Shown piece by piece: positions 23,375 through 33,923 of a stretch of 64,000 bases of DNA (position 1 is the first letter of the stretch; each line of letters begins with the position of its first letter). Source of the DNA: Zygnema cylindricum (Eukaryota > Streptophyta > Zygnematophyceae > Zygnematales > Zygnemataceae); assembly GCA_037447655.1 (NCBI GenBank), contig JBBHKE010002957.1, forward strand, positions 1-64,000, given 5' to 3'. The position numbers and the translations under genes were made by a program. The notes under the pieces were generated by a model that ran no database searches, was not told where the DNA came from, and was given only the letters and a program-made list of their open reading frames with translations.

Positions 23375-25307
23375 AATATTATATATATATATATATATAT
23401 AATATATATGAATATATGTAAATGTATATATGTATGTTCCATAGTAGTTGAATGATGACACTCTCACAACGCTTCGAGTAGTATTTTTCCCCTATTACTC
23501 TCCCTCTCTCAAGCTAGTTTTTTTTTTTTTCCCTGTTGTTGTTTGGGTTCTCAATTCCAGTGTCTAAAGACAAAAAAGAAAAAACAATAAATAACAATAA
23601 ACTTGTGTTTTTTTTTGTTGCAGGGAGGCCCAATTCGAAGTGAGAGAGACGAGAGAGGGATGGAAGAGGAGGAGAGAGAGTTTTGGGAGAGGGGATTGGG
23701 AATGAGAGAGTGGACGGAAGAGAATCTGAGGGGTGTGGAAAGAGAGGATGAAAAGAGAGAGAGAAATTTGAAGGAACCATCTGAATCTCAAAAAAAGGTA
23801 TGATTTTTTTAATTCGAGGATTGTATACATACTTTATGAAAGTTTTATGAAAATTTTACAAAAATTTCCTAGATCTTATTATTTTATGTATTTTAATATT
23901 TTTCTGGTTTTTATTATTTTAGAGATTTAATAATTTTTTTATTTACATAATACATCAAAATTGTGTACAGTATATTCGCAAAGATTAATGGGTTTTTTAG
24001 GGGATTATTGGGATTTTTGGGGTTTTTTGAATACGGGTAAGTTTTTCAATATTATATATTTTAGTGTTTCAAAATAGAACGGGTTCTTTTTGCCGTTTTT
24101 TTTTTCTTTTATACTTTTTTTAGGAGTCTCAATCATCGTCATCGATATATAAATATAATTATACTATTCTAATAATATAAAGGGAGACCAATAATTGCGA
24201 TGTATCGATATCGATATCCCAATATCAACGATATCTTCATACAATTCGTAACATTCTTTTTGTTTCGTACATTTTGTGCATTTTGTACATTTGGTAGATT
24301 TTGTATATTTCTTAACTTTTTTGTACATTCCGTACTTCACATATACATTCCGTACATTTCGTATTTTTTGTATATTTCGTAAATTCTGTATATTCCGTAT
24401 ATTCTGGGTATTCCATCCATCTAAAATACTTTCATAAGATATCGATCGAATGTCGCTAACTATCACACAGATTGATGTATATATGTATAATATACATATA
24501 TAATATATGTATATATATGTATGTATATATGTATGTGTGTATACACATTTTTTTCATTGTTTTTTCTTTTTTTGAACCTATGTAAATATCGAAATTTGAA
24601 TTATATACCGAAAATAGCGATGTATTGTTTTTCAGTTTCAATCAATTATGCACTACTTAGTTTATTTAGTTTTTTTTTTTTTTTTTTCCTAATCGATTTG
24701 TATTGTATATATATTATATTTTTATTTATTTTTGTTCCAGGCTTTTTCCGGAGCCATAGTCGAGCATTTATCGGAAGAATTTGGGAGTTCGAAAGAAAAA
24801 AAGGTTTTTTTTTTCTCTCTCCTTCTTTTTCTTTCTTTCTTTTAAGCCTTTTATTTCTTTTTGGGATAATTGCAGTGGTCATTATTGTACAACTTCTGGC
24901 ATCAATTTTTAGTCTTTTGAGGCACTTTTTTCATAATTGTTATTTGCTTTATTCCATTTTTTTTCCGTATTTATTTGTTTGAGTTTTTTTAATAAGCCTA
25001 TCCTTAAGTTTTCTGCTCTTTTAAAAAAAAAAATAATAATAATATATAACAATAATAAAAAAAAAACCGTTTTTAAGTTATTGGTATGCTGCTTCGGGTG
25101 GGAAACTGAAAAAAAAAAGGAAAAAAGAAGGCTGATTCTATTTTTGGGTGCTTTTTATACATTATTTTTTCTTTTTTTTTTCAGGATGAGAAGATAGATA
25201 AAAGCACTAAATCTTTTTTTTTTTTTTTTTTTCAGAATGAGGCAGAAAACGAAGAAGCTCCAAAACGACCGGTTTCGCGATTTAAGAAAAGTCTTATTTC
25301 AAAATAA
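19140..25307 (+). CDS. URI1-like: URI-type unconventional prefoldin (RPB5-interacting family)
   Basis: Predicted exons: 19140-~19364, 19658-19717, 20953-21120, 21467-21524, 21983-22397, 23624-23797, 24741-24803 and 25185-25307 (stop). The ATG lies in CCATGG. Exons 1-3 form the alpha-prefoldin core: an N-terminal helix, [20 protein letters not shown], then [16 protein letters not shown] and a C-terminal coiled coil. The tail carries [11 protein letters not shown], an acidic coiled coil, [10 protein letters not shown] and the C-terminal signature RPVSRFK, both typical of URI. URI binds the RPB5 subunit and R2TP/prefoldin partners in RNA polymerase assembly. Phases agree for exons 2-4 and 6-8. 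Two doubts remain. The exon 1 donor is unclear: TGG|GTCTCG keeps phase, while the stronger GTGAGA does not. Exon 5 changes frame at 22149-22175, so it holds either an indel or a tiny intron. The gene may be functional or recently damaged. Confidence 0.8.
19385..19490. repeat. G-rich tract in URI intron 1
   Basis: Runs of 7-10 G (GGGGGGGGGG) just after exon 1, a potential G-quadruplex former at the start of the intron. Confidence 0.7.
20355..20952 (+). repeat. triplicated acceptor and exon 3 start in URI intron 2
   Basis: The segment CGGTCAG|GTTTTTGCTCGATGAAAACC at 20631-20675, its relative at 20821-20862 and the true exon 3 start at 20953 each follow a similar T-rich stretch with TTTTATTTCACT/TTTTACCTTTC. 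The two upstream copies match the first ~40 nt of exon 3 and then dissolve into (CT)n. The spacing is 190 and 132 bp. They are partial tandem duplications that carry a complete 3' splice site each. Confidence 0.85.
21172..21236 (+). repeat. (GGTTTT)n array in URI intron 3
   Basis: About ten units of GGTTTT/GGGTTTT in a row, followed by TA repeats and a C-rich run near 21350. Simple-sequence intron DNA with ciliate-telomere-like composition, presumably by chance. Confidence 0.75.
21540..21790. repeat. CT-rich microsatellite in URI intron 4
   Basis: CCCTCTCCC-type units directly after the exon 4 donor and again at 21655-21790. No coding content. Confidence 0.85.
22505..22748. repeat. (TA)n microsatellite, left of a MITE
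   Basis: ATATATACATATG-type repeats in URI intron 5, continuing beyond the MITE as 23127-23440. Long Tyr/Ile frames are artefacts. Confidence 0.9.
22749..23126. mobile_element. non-autonomous hAT-like transposon (MITE), copy 3
   Basis: The ends TAGTGTTGTTTGTCGGTA and GCGCAAACACTA, with internal CCGATAACCGATA/CGGTTATCG motifs, match the family at 4168 and 6204. Flanking octamers share only the last four bases (ATAC). It lies in the TA microsatellite of URI intron 5. Confidence 0.7.
23127..23440. repeat. (TA)n microsatellite, right of a MITE
   Basis: Continuation of the TA-rich tract with ATCCATCTATACATATGCAT repeated twice (near 23230 and 23282). Confidence 0.9.
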
Positions 25308-25478
25308 CAAAAATAATTATTTTGTTTTTCTGACCAAACATTATTTTAGTATATATGAAACAGGATAATTTTAGTTATATATGGAAAAACTAAAAAAGGG
25401 CGTGATTATTCTCCTGGTTATTTGAGAATTTTGCGTCATTTTTCTTTAAATATATTGACGCGACATATTTACTCAAAC
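24953..25478 (+). repeat. duplicated URI 3' segment, copy A
   Basis: From TCCATTTTTTTTCCG to GACGCGACAT.TTTACTCAAA this block is repeated in the same orientation at 27025-27676. It contains the last URI intron part, the terminal exon and the downstream DNA. Differences are mainly point changes and expanded T-runs in copy B. Confidence 0.9.
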
Positions 25479-25483
25479 TTTAT

Positions 25484-26475
25484 GGAAAGCTAAGATGACA
25501 CGAATACTAAAATTTAAGAATTATTGGGATATTATAGCAGGCACTGAACATAAACCTACTGAAGCCCAAAAGGCAGCAGGATATGATAGAAGGGAAGAAG
25601 AGGCAGCTCATTAATTTTTCTAGTAGTGGAAGACAGTCAACTTTGACACATAGTTGAGTTAGATAAACCTAAAGCTATGTGGGATAAACTAAGAACAGTA
25701 CATGAGCGTACTTATCCGTCCAATATTGTGCAATTAAAAAACAAATTGTTAGACTTTAGTATAGAGAGTTGAGACATTATTGAAACCCATATCAATAAAT
25801 TGAAAGAGTTGCTTAAGTTACGACTGCTGTTTAAGTTACGATTAGCTGCAGTCAGCAAAAAACTGAATGATGATGACTTGATCCTCACACTGTTTAGGTC
25901 ACTGCCATCACAATATGCTATGTTGATCACGACTTTGAAAAGTCAACCTAATGTAGTCTTTGATGCAGTATCTCAGCATTTCATTCAAGAAGAAGTGGAA
26001 ATTTAAAGAAAGGAGGAATAAGAGTCTCATTTAGCTCTTTATGCCAAAGGCAAACAACTAGTAAAACGCATTGAGTTGATAACTGCTTGTGCTATATGTG
26101 GCAAAACCAATCATCAGACTACTGACTGTAGATTCAAAAAGAAAGAGACTCAAAACTTAAAAAAAAAATTGTTTGTTAGAGTTGTGGAAAACCTGGTCAT
26201 AAGTTTTTAGTTTGTGGTAGCATAGACAAAAACAAACATAACAAACACTCATTTGCCATGAACAATCAAGATGAGACTAAACTTTTTCTCACACAATCAA
26301 ATAAAGCAAATGGATTATAGACTATAGAGCGTCTCATCATATTTGTAATGACAAGTCTATCTTTTCTTTTCTCACAACATTACAAAGTACTCACGGATTG
26401 TACTAGCAGATGATAAGATTATGGAGAACAGTTTAATAAGCGAAGTCAAGTTACGGTTATACTATGATATTGATA
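25484..26475 (+). pseudogene. copia gag-protease fragment, forward arm of a fold-back
   Basis: Decayed gag of the UBN2/copia type (SLPSQYAMLITTLKSQPN), with a zinc knuckle CAICGKTNHQTTDC and a damaged second one (GKPGHKFLVC), then a protease-like WIIDYRASHHIC where the catalytic DSG has become DYR. Several stops and frame changes are visible. 25661-26196 reappears inverted at 26514-27015. It lies between the two copies of the URI 3' segment. Confidence 0.75.
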
Positions 26476-26513
26476 GCCATGAAAAGCATCTAAAAGAAGT
26501 TCCATACTTATCT

Positions 26514-27015
26514 GGTTTTCCACAACTGTAACAAACAATTTTTTTCTTGAAGTTTTCAAACTATTTCTTTTTTAATCTACGGTCAAAACTCTGATGATTG
26601 GTTTTGCCACATATAGCACAAGCATTAGTGACTTATTGCATTTTACTTTATGTTTGGAGTTGGCATAAAGAGTTGAATCTGGCTTTTATTCCTCTTTTCT
26701 TTTAATTTCAACTTCTTCTTGAATGAAATGCTGACATACTGAATCAAAGTCTACAATAGGTTAACTTTTCAAAGCTATGATCATCATAGCATACTGTGAT
26801 GGCAATGACCTAAACAGTGTGAAGATCAAATCATCATCATTTAGTTTTGTGCCGACTCCGGTTAACTGTAACTTAAGCTCTTTCAGTCTATTGATATGGG
26901 TTTCCGTAGTATCTCAACTCTCCATGCTAAAGTCCAGCAATTTGTTTTTTAATTGCATAATATTGGACGGATTAGAATGCTCATTTACAGTCCTTAGTGT
27001 ATCCTACATAGCCTT
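26514..27015 (-). pseudogene. copia gag fragment, inverted arm of the fold-back
   Basis: The reverse complement of 25661-26196 with moderate divergence and small deletions. The minus strand encodes the same gag region (zinc-knuckle side at 26514, upstream side at 27015). It abuts copy B of the URI 3' segment almost directly. Confidence 0.8.
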
Positions 27016-27024
27016 TGGTTTATC

Positions 27025-27474
27025 TCCATTTTTTTTCCGTATTTATTTGTTTGAGTTTTTTTAATAAGCCTATCCTTAAGTTTTCTGCTCTTTTAAAAAA
27101 AAAAATAATAATAATATATAACAATAATAAAAAAAAAACCGTTTTTAAGTTATTGGTATGCTGCTTCGGGTGGGAAACTGAAAAAAAAAAGGAAAAAAGA
27201 AGGCTGATTCTATTTTTGGGTGCTTTTTATTTATTATTTTTTCTTTTTTTTTTCAGGATGAGAAGGAAAATAAAAGCACTAAATCTGTCTCTCTTTTTTT
27301 TTTTTTTTTTTTTTCTCAGAATGAGGCAGAAAATGAAAAAGCTTCAAAACGACCGGTTTCGCGATTTAAGAAAAGTCTTATTTCAAAATAATAAAAAGGA
27401 TTTTTTTTTTCTGTTTTTTTTTTTTTCTTATCAATAAACATATTTTTTGTTGTAATATATAGAAAAAGAGGATA

Positions 27475-27521
<47 letters not shown>

Positions 27522-27676
27522 CTAAAGAAGAAGAATAAGAAGAAAAAAATAAGAAAACGAAAAATAAGAAAAATAAGTTTTTTTTTCTTTTTCTCCTGAT
27601 TAGTTTTTTTTTTTTTTTTTTCGGGAATTTTGCGTCATTTTTCTTTAAATATATTGACGCGACATTTTTACTCAAA
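27025..27676 (+). repeat. duplicated URI 3' segment, copy B
   Basis: Direct repeat of 24953-25478, enlarged by poly-T expansions (a run of about 45 T at 27477-27521). It carries a second terminal exon at 27257-27391. Confidence 0.9.
27257..27391 (+). CDS. second copy of the URI terminal exon
   Basis: It follows a T-rich CAG acceptor and reads 45 codons in frame to TAA, ending in [14 protein letters not shown] as in copy A (25185-25307). The middle differs: copy B has SVSL before the Phe run and SQ after it. It could be used as an alternative last exon spliced from 24803, or be an unused duplicate. Between the two halves is a T tract that either encodes Phe residues or acts as a very short intron. 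Confidence 0.5.
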   Translation, partial: DEKENKSTKSVSLFFFFFFSQNEAENEKASKRPVSRFKKSLISK

Positions 27677-27895
27677 GTATTTTTTCTTTCAAAAAAATTG
27701 GAATCGATTTTATCCAATTTTGTGTGAATGATTTTTTTATTTTTATTTTTCCTTTTTTTTCTCGATTTTCTAATATCATTAAAAAAATTATAAAAAAAAA
27801 GTGGAATGTGTAAATGGGTGAAGTGAAAGGCTTCAGATTTAAACTTAATAAACAAAAAAAAAAAAAAGGGTTTCTAGAGTTAAAAAAAAAATATG

Positions 27896-28140
27896 AATAT
27901 AATACACTCTTTATCTCTAAATGGTATATTTTATTTAAAATATAAATATTAATATAATACACTCTTTATCTCTAAATGGTATATTTTATTTAAAATATTA
28001 ACCTTTCGCATTTAACAAAAACAATACCAGGAAAAATAACAATAAAATTGAAAATAACAAAAATAAATAACAATAACAAGAACAATAATAATAACAAGAA
28101 AAACAATAACGACAACAATAACAATGATAATGATATGAAA
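27896..28140. repeat. 55-bp tandem duplication and (AAC/AAT)n tract
   Basis: The unit AATACACTCTTTATCTCTAA... is duplicated at a 55-bp period (27901 and 27956). It is followed by an AACAATAAC-type simple repeat to about 28140. Confidence 0.85.
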
Positions 28141-28680
28141 AAACCCTAAAAAAACATAAATAACAATATTACTCTTATAGATATTATTATTAATAATAAT
28201 ATTATGAGACGCCGATTTCTCTTCCTAGAGATTAGGGTTTCCAAGGCCCTCCAACCAGGGCCAACCTGGGCTCCTATTGGTTGTCTCTAAAACCCCATTT
28301 CGTACCAATTTGTCCTTCTTTTTCCTTTCACTATTGATATTTGCGGTCCCCTTTATTTACTTTACTCAAGATAATAATTTTGGTCAAAATGGTTAAACTA
28401 GTCGAAATGGTCAAAATAGTCATTATGACATAACCATCCTAAGAACACAAATCCCACTAAGACTTTTAAGGTTTTGTGGCTCTGGTAAGAAAGGACCTCA
28501 CGTTGTCAGTTGTTATAATGGACCATATAAGACAAAGGTAGACTTGATAAGTCAACATATGACATGTAAATCCATACATTGTTTTTTAAGGTTAGAATTG
28601 TGTGTCAATGGAAATTCTGGGAGGAGTTTTGGTGTCGGTGGAAAATCTCATGTCCCATTCCTTTTCTTGGGCCTCTCTTC
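28141..28680. other. intergenic DNA, no gene seen
   Basis: A single telo-box-like ATTAGGGTTT near 28226 and a GGTCAAAATGG-type short repeat near 28382 are the only landmarks. No splice-supported coding region was found. Confidence 0.5.
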
Positions 28681-29310
28681 CTCCCTCTCACTTTTCCTCT
28701 CACTCTCCCGCTCCTTCTCCGTCTCCCTCTACCTCTCCTTTCCCTCTATCTCGCCCACACTCTCTCCCTCTCCGTCACCCTCTCCCTCTCCCTCACCCTC
28801 CCCTCTCCCCCCCCCTCTCCCTCTCCCTTTCCCTCTCCTCTCCTCTCCTCTCCTCTCCCTGCCCTCTCCCTCTCCGTCTCCTCTCCCTCCCCGTTTCCCT
28901 CCCCTCTCCCCGCCGCTCCCTCCCCCTCTACCTCTCCCTCTCCCTCTACCTCTCCCTCTCCCTCTACCTCTCCATTCCCCTCCCTCCCCTTCTCCCTCCA
29001 CTCTACCTCCCCTCTCCTTTCACCTCTCCCTCTCCCTCTCCCTCCTCTCTTCCTCTCCGTCTCCCTCTACCTCTCCCTCTCTCTCCCTCCCTCTCACTCT
29101 CCCTCTTCCTTCACTCCCTTTCTCCCTCCCCTTTCCCTCCCTTCTCCCCGTATATGTAAAACAATTGCCACGGACTTACCTGTTCCACTGTTACCGAGAA
29201 GGATAAGCTTAAAATTGGGCATGTTACCTCCCCTCTCCTTTCACCTCTCCCTCTCCCTCTCCCTCCCCTTTCACTCTCCGTCTCCATCTACCTCTCCCTC
29301 TCCCTCTCTT
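28680..29310. repeat. CT-rich microsatellite in two blocks
   Basis: CCCTCTCCCTCT tract at 28680-29150 and a second block at 29228-29308. The second block is bracketed by a direct repeat AATTGGGCATGTTA (near 29214 and 29314). Confidence 0.9.
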
Positions 29311-29582
29311 ACAATTGGGCATGTTATGAGGAGTTGGACGTACATCATGGGTTTGATGGACTTCGAGATAGTGATGGATTTCATTTAGATATATATCTTA
29401 TATAATAGTAATAATCTTATATTAATAAATAATCTATTATAATAAATAATAATCTTATATTAAGATTTTAGGAGAATGGTGGACTTGAGGAGTTTGATAG
29501 ACTGGAAAACTAGCAAGCACAACAAAAGTAAAGTAAAGAAAATACACATTAGTCAGAGCAACAACAAAAGTATAGGAAAGTA

Positions 29583-29974
29583 CACCGTGTATCGCTACTA
29601 GTGTTAATAAAATTTTCGCCAGTTAAAACATCTTTTCTCCGTACACACTTGTCCGATTCTCAGTTTGAGACCGCCAATTGCACGCTATGAATCTTATCTT
29701 TCAATCGCAACCGTCAGATCTAAAACCCCCCATGTCGTACGGTCCACGTCGTACGGTCCTGCGAAACCCAATAATACCCAAATACAAATTAGTGTAGCAG
29801 CTGCCCGTCTTAACGCCTAAATATAAACAACTAAAATGTCCGACGACATGCGGCATGACATAATTGACAAACTATGCAAAAGTCAACAAAAGCCATGACA
29901 TAAATACGACCAGAATGAAAGGAGAACTTATCTTAAATGATAGTAAATTTCTGATAGAATATACGTTTCCTCTC
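29583..29974. mobile_element. orphan MITE end related to 8857-9130
   Basis: CACCGTGTATCGCTACTAGTG and the following TTTTCGCCAGTTAAAACAT match the left end and inner arm at 8857. No matching right end was found before the LTR at 29975, so the extent is uncertain. Confidence 0.35.
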
Positions 29975-30234
29975 TGTTGAAATTGATGTATTTTCTAGGT
30001 CTTTATTGGAATAATAAATAGAGTAAGTTAGCAAAGGCAGCCTGCTTCTCGCTCAAACCCTCCAGTCCCCATACTTGTTGCAGTCACTGACTCTCCAGTC
30101 CCCATACTTGTTGCAGTCATGGCTGTCTATAATGTCCAAGGAGACAGAGAATAGGCTAATTTTTAGTTTGTACCCAACAAAGTCCGCCGGATCACGGATT
30201 TGATCGTGGTACCTACAAGTCGTTGAAAGACTTA

Positions 30235-30970
30235 GGGTGACGTTCCATCAGGCGAAAAGTGGCGTAGTTTACAGAAATCCGCGACCCTTCGTACCAAATC
30301 GTACCGCCTATTTTGTTTATATACGAAAAACAACATTACGGAGAATCTTGCCGATACTCTCTGAAGGTCTTGGACGTAATACTGGCCGTCGGATGTTCAT
30401 CTGCGAGGAGTTCGCTTCATTTTTTTCTGTAACTGTCAACCCACCTCGAGGAGGTGGGTTGGCAAATACAGAAAAAAAAATCGTGACACGCTGGACAATT
30501 AAGCTACGTGCCATGATGGAAAACCAACAAAAAATCTTAAGATTTGCACATGACACGCGATTTCCAAAATACAACCGAAAATAATAACGAAATTTTAGAA
30601 CATTCCCTCGTCACGCTATTTTCAATAACTTTTGTTCGTCACACTATTTCTCTCAAAAGACTTTCGTTATTTTCGAAAATTGAAACCCTAAAAAATGAGT
30701 TGGCGTACAGACTGGCGTCTGCAAAAAATATAAAAGTTTTGTCGTATGTTTACTTCGTACGCAGGTACATGGTACGTAAGTCAAGATTTGAAGCTAAGTT
30801 TGTTGGTGCTAAAAATTTGAAAGATATTCAATTTCCGATCGTAGCTTGCGTGGCGCCAGTCAATTTAGAACACGTAGCTCACAGACTCTACGTGATGGAA
30901 CATCGACTCAATCGACCCGGTCTGAAGAGTTTGCCGTACAATTATAGAAACGCATGATGGAACTTCACCC
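30235..30970. mobile_element. PIF/Harbinger-like MITE, 736 bp
   Basis: Terminal repeats GGGTGACGTTCCATCA and TGATGGAACTTCACCC differ at one position. The flanking trinucleotide TTA is duplicated (30232-30234, 30971-30973), as expected for PIF/Harbinger. Removing the element restores alignment of the surrounding LTR with element B's LTR. Two open frames (30237-30584 and 30544-30957) have no family I recognise and no transposase motifs. A strong palindrome lies at about 30425-30480. Confidence 0.8.
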
Positions 30971-31094
30971 TTAATAGCCGTTAGCTTTAGCCATTAGACC
31001 AAATCAAAGTTGAGTTACACTAGGTACAATAGGAATTTAAAAGTGTTTAGGTAGAGAATTGCCAGACAAACTAACAAATAACTAAAAGCTGCTC

Positions 31095-31165
31095 TAGACC
31101 AAAATTGAACCTAGGTTTATGGAAATCATTGGTAGTGGAATGCTTTATCCACTAAGGCGTTATCG
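31095..31165 (-). other. tRNA-like sequence inside LTR-2 (antisense)
   Basis: On the minus strand GCCTTAGTGGATAAAGC (A-box/D-arm-like) is followed about 40 nt later by AGGTTCAATTTTGG (B-box-like, one mismatch) and a T4 run. The acceptor stem does not close well, so this is a tRNA-derived or tRNA-mimicking segment, not a functional tRNA gene. Confidence 0.45.
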
Positions 31166-32154
31166 AAACGATAAAAGTGACGGGTTTCAAAGATTAATAA
31201 AAAATTACGTGACAGCTAATTAACACCAGACTAACAAAGAGGAACAATTCATGCATCTACGCGAATCTGAACCGTGTAAAATATGTTTTGATCAAACGGC
31301 CGGCATTGTAGCCCCCACGCAAGTGAGCTTTTGGCGGCATTCAGAGATAGCATCACGCGGTGCCACGTGGCGTCACATTATTTGATACCGGAAAAGATGG
31401 GGGGAGGAACCATGGCTCCCGATTTGACAAGTGTCACCTTGTAGACCATGCTGTACAATGGCCGTACAATAAGTACATCTCCCATTGTACCTTCTTGTAC
31501 TATATAGTGTTCTTATTGGACTAGGGTTGAGTAGTAGGTAGTCGTGAGTAGGCAGACCAAGACTTAGTGATATTTAGGTACCTCTCTCAAAGAGAGCTTG
31601 TAGCTATAAAGGTCATCTTTGACCAGCCATAACTTAATGCTCGGGTGAGGAAATTCAGTGATTCTTTTTGCTGCGGACTCAGGGGAGTCCAAGCTACACA
31701 TGGGTGTAGTCAGTCAGAGTCTTTGCGTGCCAGGGTGGCACTTATTCAGTAGGAAAGTCAAAGTGGGGAATATTGTCCAAAACACGTATTCAAGCTTTGC
31801 ATTCTGTGGTGGAACTGAGCACACAAAAGGTCTTCTCTTCACAGGGGTGAAGGTGTATTGGGGTTCTAATTTTCAAGGGATCATTCATTTGGGTTTATAT
31901 CAACTTGGGGTCGGCACTATCTAGATTAACTTCTTTTGGATCTGCGAATTCTGTGGGCAATGGAGCCCATAGAATTTCACTCTCCAATGCCTTCCAACAC
32001 CTACCACAGAATGTTGGTTGTGTTTAAGCTGCACATTGATAAATCAACTATAATATATTATAAGATTATTCATACATTCACAAAGAGTTAAGTTTGAAGA
32101 AACGCAGAATTTCTTGATAGTTAAAGATTTCAGGACTGATTGAACTATCCAGCA

Positions 32155-33316
32155 AATCTCCCTCTCCTTCTCCATGTCCCTCTCCCTCCCCTCTTCCCCT
32201 CCCTCTCCTTCTCCCTCTTCCTCTCCTTCCCCTCTACCTCCCCTATCCCTCCCCTCACACTGCCTCACCCTCCCCCTCTCCCTCTATATTTCCCTCTCCA
32301 TCCCCTCTCCCACTCCCTAACTCTCCCTCTCCCTTTCCTTATTCCTCTCCCTCTCCCTTTCCTCTATTCCTCCCCTCGCTGTCACCCTCCCCCTCCCCTC
32401 ACCTTCCACCTCTTCCTCTTTCTCTCTCTCCTCCCTCCCTCTCTGTCTTTTTTTCCCTCTCCTGTATCCCTTTCCGTACCCCTCTCCCGTCTCCCTCTCC
32501 CTCTCCCTCTCCCTACCCCTCTACCTCTCCCTCCCCCTCTTTCTATCCCTCTCCCTCTTCCTCTCCCTCTCCCTCTATCCCAACCACTCCCTTTCCCTCT
32601 CTCACTCCCTCTACCTCTCCCTCCCCTCTCCCTCTCTCTTTCCAACTCCCTCTCACTATCCCTTCCTTCACCTTCCCCCTCCCCCTCTTTCTCTCTACCT
32701 CTCCCTTCCACTCTCCCTCTCCCTTCTCACTCGTCCATTTCTCTCCCTCTCCCTCTCTCTTTCCCTCTCGTTCCCATTTCCCTCTCCCTTTTCCTTTTCC
32801 TCTCCCTCTCCCTACCCTCTTCTTCTCCATCCCCTCTCTCGACCTCTCCCTCCCCTATCCCTCCCCCTCTCCCTCTCTCCCTAAGCTCTTAATCTACCTT
32901 TCCCTCTCCCTCTCCCGTCTCCCTCTCCCTCTTCCTCTACCTCGATTCTGCCTCCCCTCTCCATACCCTTTCCCTCTTCCTCTCCCTATCCCCCTCCCTC
33001 TCCAACTCCATTTCCGTTCCCACTCATTCTTCTTCTCCCTCTTCCTCTCCCCCTCTCCCTCTCCCTTCCTTCACTCCCTTCTTTTTCCGTCTCCCTCTCC
33101 TTTTCTTCCTCCAACACTTCTCCCACTCCCTCTACGGCTCAGTCTCCATCTCCCTCTCCTTTCCCTCTCTACCTTCCATCTCCATCTCTCTCACTCTCTT
33201 CCTCTTCCTCTCACTCTCCCTCTTCGTGTCCCTCTCCGTCTCAGTCTATCTCTCCCTCTTCTTCGCCCACTCCCCTCTCTCTATCCCTCTCATATCCATC
33301 CTCTCTCCCTCGCTCT
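32155..33316. repeat. CT-rich microsatellite, left of copia-1
   Basis: Irregular CCCTCTCCCT tract of more than 1 kb that ends exactly at the copia-1 LTR and resumes after the element at 39189. The element therefore inserted into the tract. Confidence 0.9.
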
Positions 33317-33885
33317 TGTTAGGATATTGTACTGAGCACTTACTTAGCGACGAGATACTCTCGTAGCTAAAGTAGCGACGACTAGCGACGAAAGTTGTCT
33401 CGTCGCTAGATATTTGAAGTGACGTAGAAGTTAACGACGAAGTAGTTTCGTCGCTGGATATTTGAACTGACGTAGAAATTAAGTGTTCCTTTTGTTTCAC
33501 GTATGTTTGAATAGTACTATAGAAGTGACGTGGAAATTGTTTGGTAGTTTCGGTTCACGTAAGTTCAAGTCGTACCGTGTGATTCAAGTTGGTTCGCAGT
33601 TGACTTTCCTAGTCGTACCGTGTTGTTTAAGTCGGTTCAACTTATTGGTCGTGCATTTTACCACGTTGATTCCTACGCGTTTCTAGTCGTGTACCTATAT
33701 ATATTAGTTGAGACTTCGTGGTAGAATCATCTTTTGGAGGCGTAGCTTGTTAAGGAGGCGTAGAAAGATCAGAAGTAAAAGGAAGGAAGAAAAAAAGTTT
33801 TATTTGCATTGTGCTTAATATATTGAATGTTTTTTGGAGGAACACCATTGTTGTGTGTGTATTTTATTGGGTTTGTAATCTTTCA
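33317..33885 (+). repeat. copia-1 5' LTR
   Basis: 569 bp, TG...CA. Contains GACGAGATACTCTCGTAGC and GTCTCGTCGCTAG inverted motifs and a TATATATATT TATA-like site near 33700. Matches 38620-39188. Confidence 0.9.
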
Positions 33886-33887
33886 AT

Positions 33888-33900
33888 TGGTATCGGAGCG
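33888..33900 (+). other. copia-1 primer binding site (initiator tRNA-Met 3' end)
   Basis: TGGTATCGGAGCG begins two bases after the LTR. It differs by one base from the common plant PBS TGGTATCAGAGC. Confidence 0.85.
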
Positions 33901-33923
33901 GGTTACTGGCAACACTTGCCGGT

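Larger units (their letters stand above)
29975..31950 (+). mobile_element. copia-type LTR and leader remnant (LTR-2), carrying a MITE
   Basis: It starts TGTTGAAATTGATGTATTTT and aligns in order with element B's LTR: TTTTCTAGGTCT, CAGTCATGGCTG, the antisense tRNA-like block around 30185-30232 continuing at 30971, a CCACGTGGC block near 31365, TATA-like GCTATAAAGG near 31595 and TTCTTTTTGCTGCGGACTC near 31658. The Harbinger-like element 30235-30970 interrupts it. No gag/pol follows; a CT tract begins at about 32155. The right end is approximate. Confidence 0.6.

Noticed and set aside
22457-23375. Tyr/Ile/Met-rich frames
   Set aside because: Produced by the (TA)n microsatellite; no support as genes.
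31095-31165. Functional tRNA gene
   Set aside because: A- and B-box-like motifs are present but the acceptor stem does not pair and it sits inside a decayed LTR, so only a tRNA-like label is supported.
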